Assembly (NCBI RefSeq): GCF_002929825.1
Contig: NZ_PJJN01000036.1
Coordinates: 248,001-312,000, forward strand
DNA length: 64,000 bases
DNA from: Cryobacterium sp. Y29
Lineage (GTDB): Bacteria > Actinomycetota > Actinomycetes > Actinomycetales > Microbacteriaceae
Direction: 5' to 3'
The notes under the pieces are model-generated. The model saw only the letters and a list, made by a program, of their open reading frames with translations. It ran no database searches and had not been told where the DNA came from. The position numbers and the translations under genes were made by a program. Every line of letters begins with the position of its first letter. Position 1 is the first letter of the stretch. Below, piece by piece: positions 43,365 through 51,152 of this stretch.

Positions 43365-44374
43365 GCCAGCTGGCGCACCCCGTCACGTTATTCACGGGCC
43401 AATGGGCAGACCTCCCCTTCGAGGAGGTCGCGCGGCTCGCTTCTTCGTGGGGCTATGACGGGCTCGAGATCGCCGCGTCGGGCGACCACCTAGACCTAAA
43501 GCGCGCCGATGAGGATGCCGCCTACCTCGCGTCCCGCCTTGAAATTCTCGACCGGTACGGCTTGAAGGTCTTTGCCATCTCGAATCATCTCGCCGGGCAG
43601 GCGGTCTGCGACGCACCCATCGACTTTAGGCATCAGGCGATCCTGCGCCCGTACGTGTGGGGAGACGGTGAGGCCGAGGGCGTGCGGCAACGGGCGGCCG
43701 ACGATATGAAACGTGCTGCGCGCGTTGCCCGAAAGCTCGGCGTCGACACCGTTGTGGGATTCACCGGTTCGTCGATTTGGCCGTACGTCGCAATGTTTCC
43801 GCCGGTGCCAGCGGCGGTCATTGAAGCCGGTTACGACGACTTCGCCGCACGTTGGAATCCCATCCTCGATATCTTCGACGACGAGGGCGTTCGATTCGCG
43901 CACGAGGTGCATCCCGGCGAGATTGCATACGATTATTGGACGAGCGTGCGCACTCTTGAGGCAATCGGTCATCGCACGGCGTTCGGTTTCAACTGGGATC
44001 CGAGCCACATGATGTGGCAAAACATCGATCCTGTCGGATTCATCTGGGACTTCCGGGACCGCATTTACCATGTGGACTGCAAGGACACCCGCCTGCGCCC
44101 AGCCAACGGCCGGGCGGGCGTTCTAGGTTCCCACCTCGCCTGGGGCGACCCACGACGCGGCTGGGATTTCGTATCGACGGGACACGGCGATGTACCGTGG
44201 GAAGACGCATTCCGAGCCCTAGAATCGATCGGCTACGGCGGACCCATCTCGATCGAGTGGGAGGATGCGGGAATGGACCGGCTCCACGGGGCGGCTGAGG
44301 CAATCGAGTTCGTTCGTTCTAAGCTGTGGACACGGCCGACCGATTCATTCGACGCGGCGTTCACAAACCAATGA
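43361..44374 (+). CDS. Sugar phosphate isomerase/epimerase-like TIM barrel (second of two)
   Basis: Xylose-isomerase-like TIM barrel (337 aa), larger than the first-gene paralogue. It shows LFTGQWADLPFEEVARLASSWGYDGLEI at residues 10-37, KVFAISNHLAGQAVCD near 68, DTVVGFTGSSIWPY near 128, VRFAHEVHPGEIAYDYW near 180 (metal Glu and His), GFNWDPSHMMWQNIDP near 209, IYHVDCKDTRL near 235 and ISIEWEDAGMDRL near 288. The extra length and the WDPSHMMWQ block match epimerases that accompany Gfo/Idh enzymes in keto-sugar pathways. The precise reaction is unknown. Confidence 0.82.
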   Translation: MSQLAHPVTLFTGQWADLPFEEVARLASSWGYDGLEIAASGDHLDLKRADEDAAYLASRLEILDRYGLKVFAISNHLAGQAVCDAPIDFRHQAILRPYVWGDGEAEGVRQRAADDMKRAARVARKLGVDTVVGFTGSSIWPYVAMFPPVPAAVIEAGYDDFAARWNPILDIFDDEGVRFAHEVHPGEIAYDYWTSVRTLEAIGHRTAFGFNWDPSHMMWQNIDPVGFIWDFRDRIYHVDCKDTRLRPANGRAGVLGSHLAWGDPRRGWDFVSTGHGDVPWEDAFRALESIGYGGPISIEWEDAGMDRLHGAAEAIEFVRSKLWTRPTDSFDAAFTNQ

Positions 44375-44727
44375 CGACGCCAGCGGAGTCGGCGTTCGTG
44401 GTCATTGCCCAAATACGGGTGGGTGAAGCGAAGCGCGAAAGCTTTCTCACGCATATCCTGGAGCTTGCCGAGCGATCCCTCGCCGATGAGACAGGCTGTT
44501 TACAGTACGACGTGATCGAACTGGATCGCGGGACCCGGCTGTTTGGAGTCTATGAAGTTTACCGTGACGCCGCGGCTTACGACTCACACCAGGCCTCCCG
44601 TCACTTCCACGCGTGGAAGGTCGTGGCAGAGGTCGTCATAGAGGAAAAAGGCCTCGAGGTCCACACCGGTCGGCGGGTGCCTCAGTCCCCTGCCGAGCGA
44701 ACTCGCCCGAGTCACCCACGTGACTGA
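44371..44727 (+). CDS. Antibiotic biosynthesis monooxygenase (ABM) domain protein
   Basis: A 118-residue dimeric alpha+beta barrel protein of the ABM/YgiN type: SAFVVIAQIRVGEAKRESFLTHILELAERSLADETGCLQYDVIELD, then TRLFGVYEVYRDAAAYDSHQASRHFHAW. The E-x-Y...H-x-x-S/T-x-H-F layout is typical. Members act as cofactor-free quinol monooxygenases or, in sugar clusters, as unassigned partners (LsrG-like isomerase is a precedent). The ATG at 44371 overlaps the TIM-barrel stop (ATGA). The frame's earlier start at 44326 lies inside that gene. Confidence 0.75.
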   Translation: MTTPAESAFVVIAQIRVGEAKRESFLTHILELAERSLADETGCLQYDVIELDRGTRLFGVYEVYRDAAAYDSHQASRHFHAWKVVAEVVIEEKGLEVHTGRRVPQSPAERTRPSHPRD

Positions 44728-44878
44728 CTCCCGCATTTTCCACATCAGGTCAACTGCGAAGGCGCACGTTCGCCATCGATGTTCGCCAAGCACGGCACCC
44801 GATTGCAGCGGTTAATCCGTCGGCATCCTGTCACACGTGCGGGTACTGAAAAAAATACGAGAAAAAGGAGTATTGAAC

Positions 44879-45763
44879 ATGGATATCATTCAAGACCACC
44901 ACGGTGTCCCAGCAACTCACGGACGAGCCCTCGTCAATGGCGTTCGGCTGCACTACGTCGTCGCGGGGCAGGGCGAGCCACTGTTTCTGCTGCACGGTGT
45001 ACCAAAGACGTCGTACCACTGGCGTCGCGTAATTCCTCTTCTGACGCCCTACTACACCGTCATCGCCCCAGACCTGCGTGGTCTCGGTGACTCGGAACAT
45101 CCCAAAGACGGTTTCGACATGAAGAACATGGCGGAGGACATCGCGCAGTTGGCTACCCACCTTGGATACGACACGTTCAACCTGGTTGGCGAGGACTGGG
45201 GGGCATCAACTGCCTACCAAGTTGCCGCTCAGTACCCCGACCGAGTCAAAAACCTCGTCTACCAGGAGATGATCCTGCCCGGGTTCGGCCTCGAAGACTA
45301 CTCATTCCTGACCCGCGAGAATGTCAGCACCTATGTCTGGCTGTGGCATATCAATTTCTACAGCGTGCCGGACTTCCCCGAGTTTCTCATTACGGGCAGG
45401 GAGCGGGAGTACTTCAACTACTTCATCAAGCACGAGGCACACAACCCCCAGGCGATCACGCCCGATGCGCTTGACGAATATGTACGGTGCTACTCCTCGC
45501 CCGGTGGGCTCCGCAGTATGTTAGAAATCTACCGCGCGACACTCGACGACGCGGACCAGAACCACGAATCCGCCAAAACCAAACTTAAGATGCCCGTCCT
45601 CGCTGTCGGGAGTGAATATTTCATCGGTGAGGACACCGAACGCCAGATGCGTGCGGTGGCAGAGGACGTGCGGGGGGTCATCCTCCCATGGGGCCACCAA
45701 CTCGCAGAAGAAGATCCAGAAGCACTGGCTGCTGCTTACCTGGACTTCTTCGGGAGATCCTGA
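44879..45763 (+). CDS. Alpha/beta hydrolase, epoxide hydrolase/haloalkane dehalogenase type
   Basis: Hydrolase (294 aa) with an aspartate nucleophile: Asp106 in LVGEDWGAS. The oxyanion motif is LLHGVPKTSYHWRR near residue 37, APDLRGLGDSEHP near 63, and the C-terminal base is in ILPWGHQLAEEDPE. Cap-domain residues include tryptophans and tyrosines in YVWLWHINFY. This set fits epoxide hydrolases best; fluoroacetate or haloalkane dehalogenase is possible. The ATG at 44879 has AAAAAGGAG 9 bases ahead. An intergenic gap of 151 bp precedes it, so it may have its own promoter. Its role in a sugar operon is unexplained. Confidence 0.8.
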   Translation: MDIIQDHHGVPATHGRALVNGVRLHYVVAGQGEPLFLLHGVPKTSYHWRRVIPLLTPYYTVIAPDLRGLGDSEHPKDGFDMKNMAEDIAQLATHLGYDTFNLVGEDWGASTAYQVAAQYPDRVKNLVYQEMILPGFGLEDYSFLTRENVSTYVWLWHINFYSVPDFPEFLITGREREYFNYFIKHEAHNPQAITPDALDEYVRCYSSPGGLRSMLEIYRATLDDADQNHESAKTKLKMPVLAVGSEYFIGEDTERQMRAVAEDVRGVILPWGHQLAEEDPEALAAAYLDFFGRS

Positions 45764-45821
45764 TCCCTGCCATATCGCTGAGTAAAAATCGAGCATAGCG
45801 TCGGAAAGGACAGATTAGATT

Positions 45822-46952
45822 ATGGCCACACCAGAAAACCCAGGAACTCGTTTCTTCACCGTTGCGCAGAGCGCAACCGGATCATGGAGCTTCATCGATC
45901 CCGAGGGAAAGCCGTTCGTGTCCCTGGGCGTGAACCACATCGACGACTCAGATTTGCGATATCCCCACAACGTCGACGTCTGGAATGAAAGATATGGATC
46001 TCGGCAGAAATGGGAACAGGGCCTTGTCGCAGACTTGCAGTCGCTGAACTTCAACACCATCGGTTGGACAAGCCAGTACATCAGCGGAGGGTGGGGCGAG
46101 GCGCTCGACTGGTTCGGTGACCCCGTCGATCTTGGCCACTCGCATCCGTGGCCCGATCGCGACCTGCTGGAGGCGGGTATGCCCTATGTCGTACAGCTCC
46201 GGATGCAGGAAATCGAAGACTGGAATGGCCACCCCGCATACCGCGACGTGTACGGCGAAGACTTCGCCAAGTATGCGGATTGGCTCGCGCGACGAATGAC
46301 TTCAGATCACAAAGACAGCTCGAACCTGATCGGATACTTTCTCGTCGACATCCCCGGGTGGATCCCCCACGCAGCGGGACGGTTCTGGCCAGGCTTCGAC
46401 GGCCTATCCCCGGAAGAGCACGACGCCAAGTTGTTTGACGTCGCACAGCAGTACTACAAGACAATCACCGAGGCCATTCGTCGCTACGACCCTAACCACT
46501 TGATTTTGGGCGACCGCTACAACGGTAATAAGGGTATCCCCGAAGTCGTGCTCCGCGCGATGAGCGACTATGTTGACGTTCTTTCCGTGCAGTATTTCAC
46601 CGGCAAATCCCCGGCAGAATACGCGACGATGATCGGCGATCTCCGCCATTGGCAGCACCTCACCGGCAAGCCCGTACTGATCGCCGATATCGGCAATTGG
46701 GTACCTACTGCGATGAATCCACACCGTACAAGCGATATGGAAACGCAAGAGGAGCGCGGAGAAGACTATTTGAACGGACTGGCAACGATCATGCAGGAGC
46801 CCTGGATTATCGGCTGGCATTGGTGTGGCTACATCGAAAACCTGGGTCGCGGCTGGGGAATCAAGGACCCCCAGGACAATTTCTACACGGATATGACAGA
46901 CCCTATGCGCACAGCCAACGCCGCCGCGCAGACCACCATCGCCGACCGCTAA
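45822..46952 (+). CDS. Agarase-like glycoside hydrolase (TIM barrel) with altered catalytic positions
   Basis: A 376-residue protein with the look of agarase/GH50-like clan-A hydrolases: FIDPEGKPFVSLGVNHIDDSD near residue 24, YPHNVDVWNERYGS near 47, LNFNTIGWTSQY near 75. Where an Asn-Glu acid/base would be expected the sequence reads GYFLVDIPGW (D176), and where the nucleophile Glu would be expected it reads PVLIADIGNW (D289). There is no signal peptide, so it acts in the cytoplasm on imported material. GAAAGGA lies upstream. It may be a lyase or isomerase on a hydrolase fold, or a hydrolase with atypical acids. Confidence 0.6.
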   Translation: MATPENPGTRFFTVAQSATGSWSFIDPEGKPFVSLGVNHIDDSDLRYPHNVDVWNERYGSRQKWEQGLVADLQSLNFNTIGWTSQYISGGWGEALDWFGDPVDLGHSHPWPDRDLLEAGMPYVVQLRMQEIEDWNGHPAYRDVYGEDFAKYADWLARRMTSDHKDSSNLIGYFLVDIPGWIPHAAGRFWPGFDGLSPEEHDAKLFDVAQQYYKTITEAIRRYDPNHLILGDRYNGNKGIPEVVLRAMSDYVDVLSVQYFTGKSPAEYATMIGDLRHWQHLTGKPVLIADIGNWVPTAMNPHRTSDMETQEERGEDYLNGLATIMQEPWIIGWHWCGYIENLGRGWGIKDPQDNFYTDMTDPMRTANAAAQTTIADR

Positions 46953-47347
46953 ATCGAAACTTGGAGCGAAGGATAAGATTGCCACAGATGACTCTGTATA
47001 CGAAAGGCATAGCCGGTTTGGGCGCGCTGCCAGGTTCGCCCTGGATCAAAGCCCACGGTTAGAAGACATCGACCTCGACACGGTCCGCGCTCTAGCCCTC
47101 ATGGGCAGCAATCCCCCGCAGCCTGGACCGTGCCGCACCTACCAACTCCCATCGTGGACATTATCGACCTCACCGGGCATGACCTAGCCGCCCTGTCCAA
47201 AGCAGACGTCTACACCCTGCCCCAGCGATCCGAAACGACACCGACCGAAGCGCCAGACTGCGTGGCCAAGAGAACCGGCCGCGGACGCCGTCGTAGACGT
47301 GGTCATCGGCGATCACGATGAGGATTTTGTGCAGTCCATCACCGACT
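46953..47347. other. Decayed or non-coding segment after the catabolic operon
   Basis: About 395 bp with only short, compositionally odd open frames. One plus-strand fragment (46988-47062) reads MTLYTKGIAGLGALPGSPWIKAHG, and another (47130-47321) ends in an Arg-rich tail. Neither has a ribosome site or a domain I recognise. The sequence looks like remnants of one or more genes and would fit the edge of an integrated element. Confidence 0.45.
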
Positions 47348-47695
47348 TCAGCGCCAGCAGTGCGAAGCCGAGGCTGGATCCTGGGCAGACTGTCGTTGAA
47401 CCGAAGTCTGGAAGTGCGGGTACGGTCGGTTTTTGCAGGCTGTTGATCCCGCTAAATCTGCAAGCGGCGCGGCTTGGTCTTGGAACTCCAGAGTTTCGAC
47501 CCAGTACTGCACCTCGGAGACTTGGTAGCGCATCTCGCGCCCGACTCGAAAGCCGCACGGGCCGCGACGGGCGTGGAGTAGATCACGCATGGTCTGGACC
47601 TTCACGCCGAGGTGAGCGGCGAGTTCGCTGGTCGTCAGGACCGCCTCGAGGCCCGGAATTGCGTGTGATGTCTCGGTCACACCAGACAGGTGCAC
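47348..47695 (-). CDS. Excisionase-like helix-turn-helix protein
   Basis: A 115-residue protein with an N-terminal MerR-like HTH of the excisionase/AlpA type: LTTSELAAHLGVKVQTMRDLLHARRG, then FRVGREMRYQVSEVQYWVETLE (residues 20-70), the usual wing plus closing helix. The remaining 45 residues are polar and of unclear origin, so the 3' end may be altered. It lies 158 bp from tRNA-fMet copy 2. Such proteins direct integrase-mediated excision or act as small regulators. No integrase gene is visible nearby. A GTG at 47680 is a possible alternative start. Confidence 0.6.
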   Translation of the reverse strand: MHLSGVTETSHAIPGLEAVLTTSELAAHLGVKVQTMRDLLHARRGPCGFRVGREMRYQVSEVQYWVETLEFQDQAAPLADLAGSTACKNRPYPHFQTSVQRQSAQDPASASHCWR

Positions 47696-47747
47696 GAAGC
47701 CGTCCGAGCGTTAACGAGGAGGCTCGAGGCGCACCTTCGGTAGAGGC

Positions 47748-47785
47748 AAAAAAAATCCGGCGTAGCCATGGGCTACGCCGGATTT
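47748..47785 (-). terminator. Rho-independent terminator downstream of tRNA-fMet copy 2
   Basis: AAATCCGGCGTAGCC (47753-47767), three-base loop, and the exact complement GGCTACGCCGGATTT (47771-47785): a perfect 15-bp stem. On the minus strand it runs into eight T residues (A-run 47748-47755). It follows the second tRNA by about 70 bp and also shields the excisionase-like gene from that transcript. Confidence 0.85.
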
Positions 47786-47853
47786 GCGCCGTGTCAGTCA
47801 TTTTTCACTCCCTGAAAAGGGACCTGAAACCTGTTCTCACCTGGACTTTTTCG

Positions 47854-47927
47854 TTGCGGGGGCAGGATTTGAACCTACGACCTCTGGGTTATGAGCCCAG
47901 CGAGCTACCGAACTGCTCCACCCCGCG
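47854..47927 (-). tRNA. Initiator tRNA-fMet (CAU), copy 2
   Basis: Identical over all 74 bases to the copy at 34705-34778, with the same C1-A72 mismatch, GGG/CCC anticodon stem and CAU anticodon. Flanking sequence differs on both sides from the base after each end apart from one G, so the identity is confined to the tRNA gene. Genomic CCA is again absent. Confidence 0.95.
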
Positions 47928-48043
47928 CTACAAGTACAAATTTAGCACACCCAGAAAGCACGCCCGACCACTTTGGGTTGGTATCGCAAAAAACTACTCA
48001 AATTTCGCCTTTTCTGGTATCGAATACCATCGGCTCAACGAGC

Positions 48044-48076
48044 GCAAGCCCCCACCCGAGACGGGTGAGGGCTTGC
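48044..48076 (-). terminator. Hairpin terminator of the UPF0182 gene
   Basis: GCAAGCCCCCACCCG (48044-48058), AGA loop, CGGGTGAGGGCTTGC (48062-48076): a 15-bp stem with one mismatch, 20 bp after the UPF0182 stop on the minus strand. There is no T-run, as is usual for this GC class. A weaker 6-bp hairpin (TGGTAT-CGA-ATACCA, 48015-48029) follows. Confidence 0.65.
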
Positions 48077-48095
48077 GGCCGGTCTTGCGGTCGGA

Positions 48096-51020
48096 CTATT
48101 CGCCAAGCAGAGCGAGCATGCTCGCGATCGTCTCCGCGAGCTTGGCGTCAGCGGTGCCGTAGTCGGCGAAGTTGCCGGCGGCGAGTGCGGTTGCCTTGTC
48201 GGCGAGCGCCGTCTTGGCGACGGCGAGAAGCGACTTGAGTTGGGCATCCGTTGCCGCATCGCCGGTCGACTCGGTCGGCACGTCCGCGCCGCCGGTAGCA
48301 CCATCGGTCGTGCCACCCGTTGCGCCGTCCGTGGCAGCCGGGTCCGGCACGGCCGTATCACCGGCCGTCGCACCCGAATCGCCGCCGAACAGCACATCGA
48401 GAGCACCGTCGAGGGTGTCTTCGAACGCGATCTGGTCACCGAAGGCCACGAGCACCTTCTGCAGCAGCGGGTAGCTGGTCTCACCCGTGGACTGCACATA
48501 GACCGGCTGGACGTAGAGCAGTCCGCCACCGACCGGCAGGGTCAGCAGGTTTCCGTTCAGCACGGTCGAGGAACCCTGGCGCAGCAGGTTGAGTTCGGTC
48601 GACACGGCCGGATCGGCGTTGAAGACGTTCTGCACCTGGCCGGGGCCTGGGACAGTGCCGTCCTTGGGCAGATTCAGCAGTCTCAGCTGACCGTACCCCT
48701 CGGCGCGCACACCGTCTTCCGATCCGGCGTCGGCGTCAACGGCGAGATAGCCGTAGAGCACGTTTCGGCTGGATTCACCCGTTGCTTCCGGCTGAAAGGT
48801 CGTGTATAGCGAGAAGGACGGGGCATCCGCTCCCGGTACCTGCATGGTGAGGTAGTACGGCGGCTGCAAGGTGGGGTTCGTCGCCGGAGAGTCCGGGTCG
48901 TTCGGTGAGATCCACGCGTCGTCCTTGGAGTAGAACGATCCCGGGTCGGTCACGTGGTACTGCCCGAGGATCGAGCGCTGAACCTTGAACAGGTCGGCCG
49001 GGTAGCGAACGTGACTCATCAGGTCGCCGCTCATCTCGCTCATGGGCTTGAGCGTCGACGGGAAGATCTTTTGCCAGGTCTGCAGTAACGGCTCTTTGTC
49101 GTCCCAGGCGTAGAGGGTGACCTCGCCGCTGTAGGCGTCGACGGTGGCTTTGACCGAGTTTCGCATGTAATTGATGCTGTCGAGGGCGTACGGCTGCGGT
49201 GGTGTCTCGGTGTCGGCGATGGCATCGCTCAAGCTGACCGGAGTGGAGTACGGGTATTTCGCCGACGTCGTGTAGCCGTCGATGATCCACTTCACCCGAC
49301 CATCGACGACCGAGGGGTAGGCATCGGAGTCGAGCGTGAGGTACGGCGCGACCTTCTGTACGCGGGTGACCGGGTCACGGTCGTAGAGAATCTCCGACTT
49401 GTCGTTGACCGAGGCCGCCAAAAAGATCTGCTCGGATTGGAACTTGAGCGCGTAGATGAGCTTCTTGAACGCGTTGTCCAGTTTGGGACCACCGTCTCCG
49501 GAGAAGGTCGTGTAGGTCTGGCCAGCACCCTCTTCGCCCGACGGATAGTCGAGTTCGATCGGGTTGGAACCCTCTTCGGCACCGACGATGGAGTACTCCG
49601 GCGAGGTCTCACCGAAGTAGATGCGCGGCTCGAAGTCACCGAGCGCACCGCTGGTGGGAATGCCTGATTCAAGGAACACCGGCTGCCCGTCGACCGAACG
49701 CTGGTTGCCGTAGGCGGCGACCACACCATAACCGTGGGTATAGACGGTCTTCGAGTTGACCCAGGTGTTACCGGTGTTCAGGCCGTCGATGTTGAGGTCA
49801 CGCACGGCGACGACGGTGTCCTGAGAGGTACCGTCGATCATGTAGCGGTCAACGTCGAGGTTGCCGGGGAACTGGTAGTACTGGCGGAACTGCTCCAGCT
49901 GGGCGAACGAGTCGCTGACCAGCGCCGGGTCGAGAATACGAATGTTGGCGGTGGTTGCGGCGTCCGCGCGCAGGGCGCCGGGCTCGGCGGTAGTCTTCGC
50001 GTTGTAGGGAATCTCCTCGATGCCGGCGACGTTGTAGGCATCCCGGGTGAGATCGATGTTGCGCTCGATGTACTGTGCCTCAAGAGACTTAGCGCTCGGC
50101 TCCACCTGGAAGCGCTCCACGACCCAGGGGTAGAGCGATCCGATCAGGAGGCTCGACACGATCAGCAGGGCCGTGCCGATGACCGGCAGACGCCAGCGGC
50201 CGATGATGGCCGTGAGAATGAAGAGCAGGGCGACCACTGCAGCGATGCCGGCAAGGATGGCGCGGCCGGGGATGGTGGCGTTGACGTCGGTGTAGCCGGC
50301 GCCGGTGATGAGTGTGCCCTGGTTGGTCAGGGTGGAGTACTGGTCGAACCAGATACTCACGGCCTGTAGCAGCAGATACAGGGCCGCCGTGACGGCGATC
50401 TGTACGCGGGCCGCCTTGGAGATGAGCACCTCACGGCCGGACACCCGGATGGACCCGTACAGGTAGCTGGTAGCGACCGAGACCAGGGCCGAGATGAGCA
50501 CGACGGCGGATGCGAAGGCGAGCACGGCCTGATACAACGGCAGATCCATCAGGTAGAAGGAAATGTCAAAGCCGAACTGCGGGTCAACGCGCCCAGTCTC
50601 GGTGCGGTTGAGCCACATGAGCACGGTCTGCCAGCGGGTGGCGGCGGCCACACCGGCGAACAGGCCTAGGAGCGCAGGGATGCCGAACATCGCGAGGCGA
50701 CGCAGCGGCTCGATGACCTGCTGGTAGCGGTCAAGCTGCGAGTTGAGCTTCGCATACACCGGGCGCAGGCGGTAGGCCAGCTGAATGCTCACCCAGACGG
50801 GCACGGCCATGGCGACGAACCCGATCAGGAACAGCACGGTGCCGGCTATCCACTGGGTGGTCAGCACATTGAGGAATCCGAGTTGGTCGAACCACAAGAC
50901 ATCGGTATATAGTCCGGCGAAAATAAAGAACAGGATCACCAACCCCGCGATAATTGCTGCGGAAATTGCTAGCGGGGCTCGGCCGCGCCCGGGGGCGTTG
51001 TCGGCTGCTGATGAACTCAC
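48096..51020 (-). CDS. UPF0182 family membrane protein
   Basis: A 974-residue integral membrane protein conserved in actinobacteria, function unknown. Seven or so transmembrane helices occupy residues 15-330 (for example APLAISAAIIAGLVILFFIF, and GFDISFYLMDLPLYQAVLAFASAVVLISALVS). A large extracytoplasmic domain follows with the family blocks LEAQYIERNIDLTRDAYNV, GDLMSHVRYPADLFKVQRSILGQYHV and QFDADPAVS-like segments near the end. It closes with an acidic, Gly/Thr/Ala-rich low-complexity region and a short helix. The start is GTG at 51020. It is a neighbour of the Lon-like PDZ protease, as in mycobacteria. Confidence 0.9.
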   Translation of the reverse strand: MSSSAADNAPGRGRAPLAISAAIIAGLVILFFIFAGLYTDVLWFDQLGFLNVLTTQWIAGTVLFLIGFVAMAVPVWVSIQLAYRLRPVYAKLNSQLDRYQQVIEPLRRLAMFGIPALLGLFAGVAAATRWQTVLMWLNRTETGRVDPQFGFDISFYLMDLPLYQAVLAFASAVVLISALVSVATSYLYGSIRVSGREVLISKAARVQIAVTAALYLLLQAVSIWFDQYSTLTNQGTLITGAGYTDVNATIPGRAILAGIAAVVALLFILTAIIGRWRLPVIGTALLIVSSLLIGSLYPWVVERFQVEPSAKSLEAQYIERNIDLTRDAYNVAGIEEIPYNAKTTAEPGALRADAATTANIRILDPALVSDSFAQLEQFRQYYQFPGNLDVDRYMIDGTSQDTVVAVRDLNIDGLNTGNTWVNSKTVYTHGYGVVAAYGNQRSVDGQPVFLESGIPTSGALGDFEPRIYFGETSPEYSIVGAEEGSNPIELDYPSGEEGAGQTYTTFSGDGGPKLDNAFKKLIYALKFQSEQIFLAASVNDKSEILYDRDPVTRVQKVAPYLTLDSDAYPSVVDGRVKWIIDGYTTSAKYPYSTPVSLSDAIADTETPPQPYALDSINYMRNSVKATVDAYSGEVTLYAWDDKEPLLQTWQKIFPSTLKPMSEMSGDLMSHVRYPADLFKVQRSILGQYHVTDPGSFYSKDDAWISPNDPDSPATNPTLQPPYYLTMQVPGADAPSFSLYTTFQPEATGESSRNVLYGYLAVDADAGSEDGVRAEGYGQLRLLNLPKDGTVPGPGQVQNVFNADPAVSTELNLLRQGSSTVLNGNLLTLPVGGGLLYVQPVYVQSTGETSYPLLQKVLVAFGDQIAFEDTLDGALDVLFGGDSGATAGDTAVPDPAATDGATGGTTDGATGGADVPTESTGDAATDAQLKSLLAVAKTALADKATALAAGNFADYGTADAKLAETIASMLALLGE

Positions 51021-51152
51021 GAATTGGCCTCTTGCGCTCAGTCATTAGGTACAGGGTGATCATTAACCGCGTGATCAGGGTCACGTCTATCTTACTTAAG
51101 CACCCCTGAGAGAGTCACCATTGCCGAGCTGTCCTGAGTTTTTCCTGCGACG

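Noticed and set aside
47299-48162. A 287-codon plus-strand frame spanning tRNA-fMet copy 2
   Set aside because: It runs through a tRNA gene, a terminator hairpin and the end of the UPF0182 gene, and shows no domain.
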